Below, piece by piece: positions 1 through 7,217 of a stretch of 29,664 nucleotides of DNA (position 1 is its first letter; each line of letters opens with the position of its first letter). The position numbers and the translations under genes are program-made. A model generated the notes under the pieces. It was not told the DNA's origin and ran no database searches. It was given only the letters and a program-made list of their open reading frames with translations. Source of the DNA: a virus. The DNA is taken from positions 1-29,664 of the IMG/VR virus record IMGVR_UViG_3300042352_000050; one strand, written 5' to 3'.

Positions 1-127
1 TAGGCACACCAACTGCACTGACTAAGGATGGAATACTAAGAGACTCAACAAAGGTCAATATAGTAGTGTTACCCGTTGGTAATGGTGATGCCGCAGGATA
101 GTAAGCTACTCCACTTGTTGTGCCATA
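1..127. repeat. Terminal direct repeat, left copy (contig circularity)
   Basis: These bases are identical to 29538-29664. The repeat lies inside one open reading frame that continues in phase when the two ends are merged, so the molecule is circular or circularly permuted with 29,537 unique bases. A length of exactly 127 equals a k-mer size commonly used in short-read assembly. The overlap is therefore more likely an assembly signature than a biological terminal repeat. Confidence 0.95.
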
Positions 128-1144
128 AACTTTTAAGTTGCCATATCCTTGCACAAATATCTCAGCAAAAACTCTATATTTATTTTTAACTATGTATCCA
201 CCTACAATATACTCAAGTACAGCATTACCTCCACTATTATTGTCAAGGATAATACTACCTCCAATCTGTAATTGATAAGTGTAATGTTCACCTGCCAAAG
301 GATTGATACTAAATGGTGAACTGTACTCTCCATTGGTAGGATTGAATAAAGATTGTGCATCAACTATCTCTGTCCATCCAGAGTCAATATCCTCTTGAAA
401 TGTATAGTTTAAACCTGTAGGCTGTACATAACTTGTTGTCCATGTGTTTGTTGCCTCAACTCTATAGTCATTGTAATCAAAGTTATTAACATCCCCATTG
501 TAAGGTATTAACAATTTATCAAAGTGAGCATCTGTTAATCCTGCCCATGTGTAAGTGAATCCAGCGTTACTGAATATCCTATCAAAGTAAGTCTGAGCAT
601 AGATAGCAGGTTTGAACTCATTAGCTTGATAGACATTAGTGCCTGTGCAATATGGCATTACGTACTTATATCCATCTGTTACAGTGTTGCTGAATGTAGC
701 TGCTATATCAGTTGATGAGAATGTATGATCTAAGTCTGAGAAATCTAAGTCATCAAGATTAGCATTAGTGATAGCACTAAAAAACTCAGCTCTGCTATCC
801 TTAATCAATACAGTATAGTTAACCTCCTCCTCATAAGCATTAGTATATTGTGCCTTGTTGACACTTACCAACTGCAATAATGCGTCATCTAAGATAGGCA
901 CTCCATTCTGTATCACTTGACATCGAGTCAACGTGTTGATGTTAAATGTTCCTGCCTGAATATTTACATCATAGTAATTCCCAAGCAACTCATGATTGTT
1001 CTTAGTTCCCTCAAGGACAATGGTTTTGGAGAAAGTTCCTTTGCGAGATGTTAAATCTCTAATATCACCAATGTTAAATGTTATCGGAAAATTAGTCTTC
1101 TCAGATACATCTAAGACTCCTGTCTCAAGTATTATCTTAACCAT
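1..1144 (-). CDS. Tail tip / baseplate hub-like protein, N-terminal part (gene continues at 29537)
   Basis: The ATG at 1144-1142 opens a frame with no stop before base 1. Joined across the circle to 29537-27898 it gives 2,784 nt, or 927 residues, with no frame break. The N-terminus (MVKIILETGVLDVSEKTNFP, then a segment with DLTSRKGTFSKTI and LEGTKNNHELLGNYYD) resembles a domain I associate with large tail-tip proteins of Bacteroidota phages and prophages. That recognition comes from memory and is not proven. The start overlaps the 3' end of the 499-aa tail gene by 8 nt, and the tape measure gene follows at the other end. This places the protein in the distal tail, perhaps as baseplate hub or fibre base. 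No catalytic motif or membrane segment is evident. Confidence 0.85.
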   Translation of the reverse strand, partial: MVKIILETGVLDVSEKTNFPITFNIGDIRDLTSRKGTFSKTIVLEGTKNNHELLGNYYDVNIQAGTFNINTLTRCQVIQNGVPILDDALLQLVSVNKAQYTNAYEEEVNYTVLIKDSRAEFFSAITNANLDDLDFSDLDHTFSSTDIAATFSNTVTDGYKYVMPYCTGTNVYQANEFKPAIYAQTYFDRIFSNAGFTYTWAGLTDAHFDKLLIPYNGDVNNFDYNDYRVEATNTWTTSYVQPTGLNYTFQEDIDSGWTEIVDAQSLFNPTNGEYSSPFSINPLAGEHYTYQLQIGGSIILDNNSGGNAVLEYIVGGYIVKNKYRVFAEIFVQGYGNLKVYGTTSGVAYYPAASPLPTGNTTILTFVESLSIPSLVSAVGVP

Positions 1145-2636
1145 TGATTATGTCGTTATTAGATAACCTTACTTGTATTGACTGCTTTATTAGGTTGTTG
1201 TTGCGTTGCTTATATACCTCAAAGTTTGTGTTAAGTACATTACAGCTCACATACTCAGTTGACTCAGGGACATGTATGATACATCCACTCTCATCATAAA
1301 GGTTATCCAAGTCCTCTGTAATACGATACACTACGTTTTTAACATAGGTTTGTGGAGAAGTTAACAACTGCTGAAAGTATGTACCCTCTGCCTCACTCAT
1401 CCAGTTAGTGTTGAGGTCGTATGTCTTAACTACTTGAGTGTTGAAATTAACTTGACCTTGTTCATAAGTTTTGTACTTCCACTGAGATGAGGTAACATAT
1501 CCTGGCACATCCTTGTTGTATGTATCCCTCTTGATAGTGCCCTTCTCATAGCTCTTAAGTTGGAAGGCAAAGCTACCCCATGAGCCCATCCTATCTAAGA
1601 ATAAGATATGACTCTCAGAGATTAATGTCCTTGTATCTATGTTCACCTTGTAACTCACTGACTTAGGGTCAATGAATCCGGGAGAGCCATCTCGATAAGT
1701 TACTGTGTACCACTTAGTATCTTGTTTAACAAGTGGAGCTGTGCCACTCACTAAGGTAAGTGAGCCATAGTTATTAGGACCAACTGCCACACCTTTAATA
1801 TATTCAATTCCACTCACTGACTTGTAGAACACATCCCCGTCATCATTAATAAAGTACACCCTCTTGTTAAGTGCTATGCCGACATCCTTGAAGTTGAGCC
1901 ATAAGTCCTGACCAAGTGTACATGTAAAGTTCAAAGGTTGATCAGTGAGCCACAGTCCAGATGTGTTATTAAGTGTGTAGTCAGTCTGATCATAGAATGG
2001 CATATCTATCCAAGGAATAGCTCCATTAAATACATACTTATCTAAGGTGCTAATCTCATTGAGGTTAATATCCTTCCTGTTGTCAGCATACTTGATACTT
2101 CCATTGATAGTGGCATCTGTTACCTCTGACCATAGCGCATTGATAGTGAAGTTAGTTGTGCCTGTGATTGCTATCACTGTATGCAATCCTTCAACTCCCG
2201 GGTTGGCCACACCTAAGTCTGCCTGTGTTATGTTTATCTGATCACCAACTTGAAAGGCATGCGTTGCTGTGATACGAACGTTGCCTCCATTGTTCACCAA
2301 TGAAGCTGTGTAAGATAATGTGTAGATATACTCCTCACCTATCTTAACATCAAAATTGTAATATGAGTTAGCCGCATCATAAAAGGTTGTGATTGTAGGA
2401 TTGAAGTCATAGCTTACCATGTTGCTCAATAGCTTGCTCAAGTCCTGCTCCCCATATCCTGTGCCATAGGTAGGCAGTGCCTTGTAGTATCCTATCCTGT
2501 TTAATGTGCCTGACTCAAATATCTCAAAGATATATCGGAAGCCATCATTGTTGACATTAGTTGAGTTAACTATGAACTTGCACTCATTGTAAGCAGGAGT
2601 GAAATCTTGAGGTTCTGCTATGATTGTCATTGCCAT
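1137..2636 (-). CDS. Distal tail / baseplate structural protein (499 aa)
   Basis: This is a long beta-rich protein with many Thr, Asn, Tyr and Gly residues and no enzyme motif, typical of virion tail components. Its N-terminal segment (PAYNECKFIVNSTNVNNDGF, then RYIFEIFESGT) resembles a Bacteroidota phage structural family that opens with an immunoglobulin-like or distal-tail-like fold. This is family-level recognition, not a firm assignment. It is the first gene of a late operon: the start codon at 2636-2634 forms the end of a TACAATATAGGTATG element, which favours this ATG over the in-frame ATG two codons later. It lies 29 nt after the large terminase stop and overlaps the 927-aa tail gene by 8 nt. 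Confidence 0.8.
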   Translation of the reverse strand: MAMTIIAEPQDFTPAYNECKFIVNSTNVNNDGFRYIFEIFESGTLNRIGYYKALPTYGTGYGEQDLSKLLSNMVSYDFNPTITTFYDAANSYYNFDVKIGEEYIYTLSYTASLVNNGGNVRITATHAFQVGDQINITQADLGVANPGVEGLHTVIAITGTTNFTINALWSEVTDATINGSIKYADNRKDINLNEISTLDKYVFNGAIPWIDMPFYDQTDYTLNNTSGLWLTDQPLNFTCTLGQDLWLNFKDVGIALNKRVYFINDDGDVFYKSVSGIEYIKGVAVGPNNYGSLTLVSGTAPLVKQDTKWYTVTYRDGSPGFIDPKSVSYKVNIDTRTLISESHILFLDRMGSWGSFAFQLKSYEKGTIKRDTYNKDVPGYVTSSQWKYKTYEQGQVNFNTQVVKTYDLNTNWMSEAEGTYFQQLLTSPQTYVKNVVYRITEDLDNLYDESGCIIHVPESTEYVSCNVLNTNFEVYKQRNNNLIKQSIQVRLSNNDIING

Positions 2637-2668
2637 ACCTATATTGTATTTCAGTTGGCATCCTGTTA
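2634..2668 (-). promoter_or_regulatory. Late promoter-like element, site 1
   Basis: On the minus strand TACAATATAGGTATG occupies 2648-2634, and its last three bases are the start codon of the 499-aa tail gene. A TAACA box sits at 2668-2664, 15 nt before TACAAT, overlapping the large terminase stop codon. It is one of five copies found only before late operons. This copy would serve the 499-aa protein, the 927-aa tail-tip protein, the tape measure and the 148-aa gene. Confidence 0.6.
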
Positions 2669-3814
2669 GAAGGATATATATGAGTCATCTGTAAAGTATT
2701 CCTCCTTGATATGAGTGGCAGCATATCGGATGGCATCCATTGCATCATCCCATAACTTGACAGGCTCATCTGTAATGGTATCACCTATTTTTTTCCACTT
2801 GTAATTCTCATACTCCTTCTTAAGTTGAGGATGGTCCTCACAGAATATACCAAAGGACTTGATGTTGTTAATGCCTTGCTTGACTACCTTATTAGCATTT
2901 TCAATATAGTAACCTGCTCTGTCTATCTCAGCAATGATTTCTGGCCTTGAATAGTCAGCAAGGATGTTGATACTCTTCTCTATGCCTAACTGTTCCATCC
3001 GTGCAATGAGATCAGTGGTAGTCAAGTAACTCTCATAGATGATAGGCTCAATGTATAGATCCTTATCTCTCCAATATACTCTCACCAATGCAGTGGGGTG
3101 ATTATAACCAAAGTCAAGGCCATAGACAAATGATGTGAACTTAGCAGGCCTGTGCTTGACAAATGTCCAATTGGAGTAGATGTTACTCTTGGATATGGCT
3201 TTCTCACCTAAGGCATAGATTTGATACTGAGCCTCATCGGTTCGTTTCAAGTCCTCAATCTGTTTCTTAATAGACTCAGGTAGAAATGGGTTGTCCTTGT
3301 AGGTTGACTTGATTAGTATTGACTCATCAGATGGAAGTTCATACAGCCATGAGTTAGACTCAGATGGGTTGTAATCAAAGATTAGCTTACCCTCTGTTCT
3401 CATGTTCAACTGAGTGAAGTCATCATAGTATAACTCATTAGCCTCATTGCACCATGCAAGGTCTCTCTTCCTACCTCTTATCTTTTGCTCATCATCCACT
3501 GAAAAGAACTCAACTATGCTGCCATTGTCAAAGGAATAGATATGCTCACTCTTGTTATGCTTGTTAACATCGTATATCTCAAGGCTCTTCATGATCTCAA
3601 GGAAGTCTCTCATCACTGTGGCTCTGAGTGCAGGGAATGTTTTACGTATGATACTCACTACCTTGTTTCTGTTCTGTAGGCAGTAGACTATGACCAACTG
3701 ACATAGTGAGTAGGTCTTAGAACTCCTTGAGCCGCCCTCATTGATTATAAACCTTTGCTCTGAGTTGAGAGCATTAAAGTTCTTTTCAAATATGACTGTG
3801 CTATTAATCTCCAT
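2666..3814 (-). CDS. terL: Terminase large subunit (packaging ATPase and nuclease)
   Basis: TerL pumps DNA into the prohead and cuts the concatemer. An ATPase domain (about 1-200) carries a Walker A motif GGSRSSKT at residues 27-34 and a Walker B-like LAWCNEANE at about 119-127. An RNase H-fold nuclease (about 225-370) shows acidic residues in GLDFGY (Asp234), LADYSRPE (Asp287) and DDAMDAIRYA (about 356-365). At 382 residues it is compact for the Terminase_3 (SPP1/PBSX-like) group. It lies 72 nt after the small subunit, an AT-rich gap with no promoter-like element, so both are probably read from site 2 at 4.7 kb. The circular assembly fits headful packaging, but the sequence does not prove it. 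Confidence 0.96.
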   Translation of the reverse strand: MEINSTVIFEKNFNALNSEQRFIINEGGSRSSKTYSLCQLVIVYCLQNRNKVVSIIRKTFPALRATVMRDFLEIMKSLEIYDVNKHNKSEHIYSFDNGSIVEFFSVDDEQKIRGRKRDLAWCNEANELYYDDFTQLNMRTEGKLIFDYNPSESNSWLYELPSDESILIKSTYKDNPFLPESIKKQIEDLKRTDEAQYQIYALGEKAISKSNIYSNWTFVKHRPAKFTSFVYGLDFGYNHPTALVRVYWRDKDLYIEPIIYESYLTTTDLIARMEQLGIEKSINILADYSRPEIIAEIDRAGYYIENANKVVKQGINNIKSFGIFCEDHPQLKKEYENYKWKKIGDTITDEPVKLWDDAMDAIRYAATHIKEEYFTDDSYISF

Positions 3815-3886
3815 TTTTTAGGCAATAGTTAAGCTATAACACTATATTTAGTATTATGACAATTAACCTATCTTACTATATATATA

Positions 3887-4306
3887 TTAAGTAGGCTTTA
3901 TAATATTAACCTTGACCTCATTGATAGCTTGACCTTGAGTGGTCGTATCTACTCTTTCAGTTAGGTTGTTTAATCTTTGAGTTATGGAAGGGTTGTACTG
4001 CCCTGCCATGCCGCCTGTAATCTGATCCTCTCTGATAACTCTCTTTATACGCGAACAGATGGCAACATATTCAGAATATCTCCTATCTCTATTCTCAAAA
4101 TACTGATCTATACATCCTATCTTATCATAGCAATAATTATAGAACCCTTCAAAAATAAGTGGTCTTTCCAATGGGATAGCAGTAGCCTCCCCTGTTTTAG
4201 TAGAAAGTGAGTATTGATATCTTGGATTAGCTTTGCACCAATCTCTGTAAGATTCAAATAGCTCCCACATTTTCTCAGGAGTCTCTATGTATTTATGCTT
4301 GCCCAT
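3887..4306 (-). CDS. terS: Terminase small subunit
   Basis: TerS recognises the viral DNA and recruits TerL to start packaging. The N-terminus (KYIETPEKMWELFESYRDW), the central segment (PLIFEGFYNYC) and the C-terminal segment (GGMAGQYNPSITQRLNNLTE) match the pattern I know from the gp3-like DNA-packaging small subunits common in Bacteroidota phages. The length of 139 aa is normal. It overlaps the preceding 88-aa gene by 14 nt and lies just before terL, the canonical arrangement. In this family the region around residues 70-120 is helical, followed by an oligomerisation segment. Confidence 0.85.
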   Translation of the reverse strand: MGKHKYIETPEKMWELFESYRDWCKANPRYQYSLSTKTGEATAIPLERPLIFEGFYNYCYDKIGCIDQYFENRDRRYSEYVAICSRIKRVIREDQITGGMAGQYNPSITQRLNNLTERVDTTTQGQAINEVKVNIIKPT

Positions 4307-4559
4307 CTTGAGCAGGTTTTTTCTTACGTTTCTTTTTAGGTGCTACCTCTACTGACTCAGCAGGGATAGGTGGATCAACTGCCTCATACTTGATAACTGT
4401 AGGCACTTCCTCGAATATATACCCAAGTCCTATTGATTGATAGTATGCTATCTTATTCATATCAATCTTAGCCACTACAATAGAACGTTGGCCTAAGATG
4501 CGATCATATACTCTGACAGTTTTGTCAATGTATTCTGTTTTAATTTTAAAATTGCTCAT
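4293..4559 (-). CDS. Small protein of unknown function upstream of terS (88 aa)
   Basis: I do not recognise this protein with confidence. The first 60 residues form a small mixed domain (TEYIDKTVRVYDRILGQRSI, then a GLGYIFEEVPT segment), followed by a Pro/Val linker and a strongly basic patch (PKKKRKKKP) near residues 74-82. The basic tail suggests contact with nucleic acid or with an acidic partner. It overlaps terS by 14 nt and shares 14 nt with the 53-codon gene before it, so it is part of the packaging operon. A role in packaging or head assembly is inferred from position only. Confidence 0.75.
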   Translation of the reverse strand: MSNFKIKTEYIDKTVRVYDRILGQRSIVVAKIDMNKIAYYQSIGLGYIFEEVPTVIKYEAVDPPIPAESVEVAPKKKRKKKPAQDGQA

Positions 4560-4707
4560 ATTCTTTAACTATTATAAATACTAAATATAGTGCTAAGGTA
4601 ATGCTTGATAACTTAAATAGCAAATATGTGTTTTCATTCCACAGTGCCATTACTACTCCAAAGGCCATTATGTAAGTCATTAAGCCTAAAAAATTAGCAT
4701 TCCTCAT
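4546..4707 (-). CDS. Small two-helix membrane protein (53 aa), first gene of the packaging operon
   Basis: The ATG at 4707-4705 is the end of the second TACAATATAGGTATG element and lies inside the 3' end of the sigma-like gene in a different frame. The 53-residue product has two hydrophobic stretches, about residues 6-22 (FLGLMTYIMAFGVVMAL) and 35-47 (SITLALYLVFIIV), separated by a short polar turn (NENTY). It ends inside the next gene. Function is unknown; a membrane-inserted accessory protein is plausible. The start element and the overlap with the downstream gene argue that it is real despite its size. Confidence 0.6.
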   Translation of the reverse strand: MRNANFLGLMTYIMAFGVVMALWNENTYLLFKLSSITLALYLVFIIVKEYEQF

Positions 4708-5236
4708 ACCTATATTGTATTTGATTAATATTTTCTTTAATTTCTTTTATCAGGAAGTAGGCAGATGTACTGTTGATGTTAAAATACTTAGCGAGTGCAG
4801 TCTGAGTTGAGTGCCCTTTGTCATAATATGCCTCAAATACTATCTTTTTTATCCTGTCTTTTTGTTCTGTTCTATATATCTCAACAAGAGCCTTTTTAAA
4901 GTTATACCTATCCTCTATCTCAATCTTGTGCTCAAGGTCTGTAGGGTCATCAATGACATCCATTGTGTACTCTTGAGACCTGTATAAGTCCTGTTTCTTA
5001 GTCTTAGATCCTTGAGTCCAGATAAGATCACATTTAATGGTGTTGAGTAGATAGCTCTTAGCCTTATCCTCTGTCATATCTTGAGCATTGAGTCCTGCAC
5101 AGTGTAAGTAAGCATTGTTAATAACTGCATCTGCATCTATTGAGGTTGGTATATTGAGCACATCTAAGAAATGTCGAGTGTACTTGAGCACCTCAAGGTA
5201 GTTACGAGAGAGATATCTATCCAAGTGCTCCTTCAT
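4694..5236 (-). CDS. RNA polymerase sigma factor-like protein (ECF type), candidate late regulator
   Basis: The 180-aa protein has the layout of a minimal two-domain sigma factor. A region 2-like helical part spans about 25-80 (DADAVINNAYLHC, then KAKSYLLNTIKCDLI and a basic TQGSKTKKQ). An acidic linker follows, then a region 4-like helix-turn-helix at about 125-172 (RIKKIVFEAYYDKG, then ALAKYFNINSTSAYFLIKEI). I chose the ATG at 5236, which overlaps the preceding gene by 20 nt. An in-frame upstream ATG at 5284 would overlap by 68 nt. It is the last gene before the first late operon, and its 3' end carries the first late element. Directing host polymerase to the five late sites is a strong but unproven inference; another HTH regulator is the alternative. 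Confidence 0.7.
   Translation of the reverse strand: MKEHLDRYLSRNYLEVLKYTRHFLDVLNIPTSIDADAVINNAYLHCAGLNAQDMTEDKAKSYLLNTIKCDLIWTQGSKTKKQDLYRSQEYTMDVIDDPTDLEHKIEIEDRYNFKKALVEIYRTEQKDRIKKIVFEAYYDKGHSTQTALAKYFNINSTSAYFLIKEIKENINQIQYRYEEC
4705..4739 (-). promoter_or_regulatory. Late promoter-like element, site 2
   Basis: TACAATATAGGTATG at 4719-4705 ends in the start codon of the 53-aa gene. The upstream box here is TAAAG (4739-4735), 15 nt before TACAAT, the weakest of the five. The whole element lies within the coding sequence of the sigma-like gene, where it encodes part of the C-terminal QYRYEEC. It would drive the 53-aa gene, the 88-aa gene, terS and terL. Confidence 0.55.
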
Positions 5237-5423
5237 ACCATTGAGTGAAGTCTTTGAGCCATACCTTCCTGCGTACTGATGCACAGAAACACTCCTTATC
5301 TCTTTGTCCTGTAACTCTGTTCTTAACTTGTTGTAGTTGTATAAGGCTTCTCTTAGTGAGCACCTTCTCCTCAGGTTGATTGAGGATGGTGTCTATGAGT
5401 TGTATATCAGTTTGTTCAAGCAT
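5217..5423 (-). CDS. Conserved small phage protein with CFCxxxRRKxW motif (68 aa)
   Basis: The C-terminal half carries ECFCASVRRKVWLKDFTQWY, a pattern I recall from short proteins in flavobacterial phages and prophages, where it has no known function. The N-terminal half (QLIDTILNQPEEKVLTKRSL) looks like a single helix-rich domain. I start it at the ATG at 5423-5421; a longer frame opening at 5528 would lie over most of the preceding membrane-protein gene. The two Cys residues three apart could bind metal, but two more ligands are not obvious. It overlaps the gene before it (31 nt) and the sigma-like gene after it (20 nt). Confidence 0.65.
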   Translation of the reverse strand: MLEQTDIQLIDTILNQPEEKVLTKRSLIQLQQVKNRVTGQRDKECFCASVRRKVWLKDFTQWYEGALG

Positions 5424-5623
5424 ACAGCTGTGAGTGATGTGGCACAAGCCACAGTGAATGATTGTGAGTAGGCCCAAGTCCCCCAGAAGCTGAGACACTT
5501 CCAGCAGCCAAGTGAAGTATGTAGCCAATCTGGGAGGTTGAGCTTGTTATCTATGTAGTTCTGTAATGGTTCAAAGTGAGTGAACCACCAGGAGATTACT
5601 AATGGAGTTAAATATCCTATCAT
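5393..5623 (-). CDS. Small membrane protein with CxxCLxFW motif (76 aa)
   Basis: Hydrophobic segments lie near residues 3-14 and 45-70, around a short amphipathic region. The motif GCWKCLSFWGTW (about 39-50) resembles the Cys-x-x-Cys-Leu-x-Phe-Trp signature of small phage membrane proteins of the DUF1360-like type. The similarity is from memory and moderate. The protein probably sits in the host inner membrane. Its role is unknown, and the paired cysteines could be redox-active or bind metal. It precedes the 68-aa gene and follows a 114-nt leader containing a hairpin. Confidence 0.6.
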   Translation of the reverse strand: MIGYLTPLVISWWFTHFEPLQNYIDNKLNLPDWLHTSLGCWKCLSFWGTWAYSQSFTVACATSLTAVCLNKLIYNS

Positions 5624-5656
5624 GGTGCTAAGATAATAAAAGTTATTAACATGACA

Positions 5657-5680
5657 AAGGAGAGCTGTTACACTCTCCTT
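5657..5680 (-). terminator. Intergenic hairpin, weak terminator or RNA processing signal
   Basis: A perfect 8-bp stem (AAGGAGAG / CTCTCCTT) closes an 8-nt loop in the 114-nt gap between the 40-codon fragment and the 76-aa membrane protein gene. On the minus strand it is followed by TTGTC rather than a long T run, so termination would be inefficient. It may attenuate or stabilise the transcript leading into the sigma-like gene. The rest of the gap shows no convincing promoter. Confidence 0.4.
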
Positions 5681-5737
5681 ATATGACCCTATGACATAGT
5701 GCCGATCTAAGTGATAGGGGGTTGGCTTACCAGAGCC

Positions 5738-5860
5738 TTATACCTTGAAAGGTGGATTGCCTATAATACAATCGGTGTTGAGCTTATCAATCAGTTCCTT
5801 AGGTGTGTAGTATATCCCATCTAAGTGTAAATCATGGATCAGTTGTTCTAAGTAGTTCAT
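5738..5860 (-). CDS. Short ORF (40 aa) with adenine-methyltransferase-like NPPF motif, possible remnant
   Basis: The ATG at 5860-5858 overlaps the stop of the HTH gene (ATGA), which suggests coupled translation. The product contains YYTPKELIDKL (residues 17-27) and ends in CIIGNPPFKV (31-40). TPxxL near the N-terminus and (D/N)PP(F/Y) are hallmarks of N6-adenine DNA methyltransferases, but in whole enzymes they are separated by an SAM-binding region of about 100 residues that is absent here. It cannot be a working methyltransferase as it stands. Either it is an internally deleted remnant or the resemblance is chance in a genuine small gene. Confidence 0.45.
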   Translation of the reverse strand: MNYLEQLIHDLHLDGIYYTPKELIDKLNTDCIIGNPPFKV

Positions 5861-6072
5861 TTCATCAAGTATTTAAACACCTTATCATAAAACTTACCTG
5901 TTACCTCTTGACCATGCATGAATCGGTACATTTGAAACTTATCAACTCCAACGTCCTCTGCAAGGTGAACAACCTTATACCTCCTTGACAGTTTATCTTT
6001 GAGCTCACCTCTAATTGAGTCAGTGAGTGTTTCACCATCTTTGATGTACACAGTCTTAGAACGGGAAGCCAT
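5857..6072 (-). CDS. HTH DNA-binding protein (71 aa), probable regulator
   Basis: The C-terminal two-thirds reads like a Cro/XRE-type helix-turn-helix: VVHLAEDVGVDKFQMYRFMH, then a helix VTGKFYDKVFKYLMK. The N-terminal part (KTVYIKDGETLTDSIRGELK) is a short extension. The start could be the ATG at 6072 (used here) or 6081, because both lie in the overlap with the SSB-like gene. Placement between the SSB-like gene and the sigma-like region suggests a regulator acting in early or middle infection. The operator is unknown. Confidence 0.65.
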   Translation of the reverse strand: MASRSKTVYIKDGETLTDSIRGELKDKLSRRYKVVHLAEDVGVDKFQMYRFMHGQEVTGKFYDKVFKYLMK

Positions 6073-6373
6073 CGTCATCATTATTTGTTGTTTGAGCCGC
6101 TTGACCTATGATTTGCACCTTCCATGCATCAAGAGTATTATAATACCTCCCATTGAACTCCCTGCCTCTCACATTGTAAGATACTTCCACTTGCTGACCT
6201 ACACCCAATGACTCTAATACAGCCATCTTATCGTTGACTGTTTGGAATAGTATATCCTGTGGATACTTTTCATCTGGGGTTGTTACCACGAACTCTCTCA
6301 CTGAGAACTTATCACTGATGACTTTTACTGGGTTGATGAGCTTGATAGCTCCTTTGATTGTTGAATCTGACAT
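6056..6373 (-). CDS. DUF3127-type single-strand DNA-binding-like protein
   Basis: The sequence follows the DUF3127 pattern: SVREFVVTTPDEKYPQDILF, a central LGVGQQVEVSYNVRGREFNG and YYNTLDAWKVQIIG, all suggesting an OB-fold. It ends with the acidic tail DDDGFPF, like the partner-binding tip of bacterial SSB. DUF3127 proteins are common in Bacteroidota phages next to recombination genes and are thought to replace SSB. Here it follows the ERF-exonuclease pair, which fits a replication and recombination role. Length (105 aa) is close to the family norm. Confidence 0.82.
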   Translation of the reverse strand: MSDSTIKGAIKLINPVKVISDKFSVREFVVTTPDEKYPQDILFQTVNDKMAVLESLGVGQQVEVSYNVRGREFNGRYYNTLDAWKVQIIGQAAQTTNNDDDGFPF

Positions 6374-6390
6374 TTATTTATTGTTTATTA

Positions 6391-7215
6391 TTAGTATCTA
6401 AGGCTTACTTTATTTCTACTTCTATAATTGTAAATATCTTCAATTAATGTTTTGTATTGCTCACGATTAGCACAATCAACTAATGCGGTTGGTTGTAATC
6501 TTAATTTATGCATAAACTCATTAAAATCAAAATTTTCATTTTTAAATAATACAATCATTGTTCCAACAAATGCTGTTCGATTGTATCCTAAATAATATGT
6601 TTTAACCATTCGTATTTTATTAGCCCAATCTTGAGCCAAATTAAAATTTTTACCTTTCCAAGTTCCTTCTTCAAAAATTTCAGTCATATTATATGTTTTT
6701 TTATCAGCAGTTCTTATTTTTTGGCTTGCATCAGAAGAAGATGAACCTGATAAATTAGAACATAATGCAATGCAATCATTAAAAGTATAATCATCATTTT
6801 TTATTGAAAAATCACGAAGTTTAATATAAGATTCTATTCCCATATTAGCGTAACCATCCATAAAATCTTTTTTAGTCCAATTCTTTTGATTAAGATTTAA
6901 TGTATGAACTTCATTTAACGAATATCCATTTACAATAATGTAGTAAACAAATGATTCAGCTTCTTTAGCAGCCATCAAACGATGTTGACCGTCAATCACT
7001 TCCATCTTTTCATTTACTAAAATTGGATTGCATTTCATTCCATAAACACGAATTGAATCAGCTAACCGATTAATGTGTTGTAAGTTTGGAACTCTGTTAC
7101 CATCAATAGATTTGAACATTGACAAATCATTTGTTTTGTAAACCTTGTTTACTTCTGTTTTTAGTTGCACGTGGGTACTATTATTCCCCATTGGTGCTGT
7201 TGTTGTGTTGAACAT
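6391..7215 (-). CDS. ParB/Srx-fold protein (274 aa)
   Basis: Residues about 35-85 carry the ParB N-terminal signature: HINRLADSIRVYGMKCNPIL followed by DGQHR (75-79), the nucleotide-binding motif of the ParB/sulfiredoxin fold. The remaining 190 residues are helical and not recognised. Proteins of this type in phages of this group have been linked to partition-like or regulatory DNA binding; a CTPase activity is possible but not shown. Composition is distinct: 12 of 14 Glu codons are GAA, whereas 11 of the first 12 in terL are GAG. The gene is also visibly more AT-rich than its neighbours, which suggests recent acquisition. It starts 2 nt after the exonuclease gene. Confidence 0.8.
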   Translation of the reverse strand: MFNTTTAPMGNNSTHVQLKTEVNKVYKTNDLSMFKSIDGNRVPNLQHINRLADSIRVYGMKCNPILVNEKMEVIDGQHRLMAAKEAESFVYYIIVNGYSLNEVHTLNLNQKNWTKKDFMDGYANMGIESYIKLRDFSIKNDDYTFNDCIALCSNLSGSSSSDASQKIRTADKKTYNMTEIFEEGTWKGKNFNLAQDWANKIRMVKTYYLGYNRTAFVGTMIVLFKNENFDFNEFMHKLRLQPTALVDCANREQYKTLIEDIYNYRSRNKVSLRY

Positions 7216-7217
7216 AA

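Noticed and set aside
2047-2241. A plus-strand frame of 64 codons opposite the 499-aa tail gene, and similar plus-strand frames at 7540-7878, 15149-15493 and 27271-27630.
   Set aside because: They lie antisense to well-supported genes, have no recognisable motifs or start signals, and are hydrophobic or low-complexity mirrors of the real genes.
3840-4592. A 16-bp inverted repeat, CACTATATTTAGTATT, at 3840-3855 and on the other strand at 4592-4577, flanking terS.
   Set aside because: In an AT-rich genome of this size one such match is expected by chance, and the right copy lies inside the coding sequence of the 53-aa gene.
5424-5528. A longer 103-codon version of the 68-aa gene starting at 5528.
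   Set aside because: It would cover most of the 76-aa membrane protein gene. The ATG at 5423 gives the recognisable conserved part and a normal overlap.
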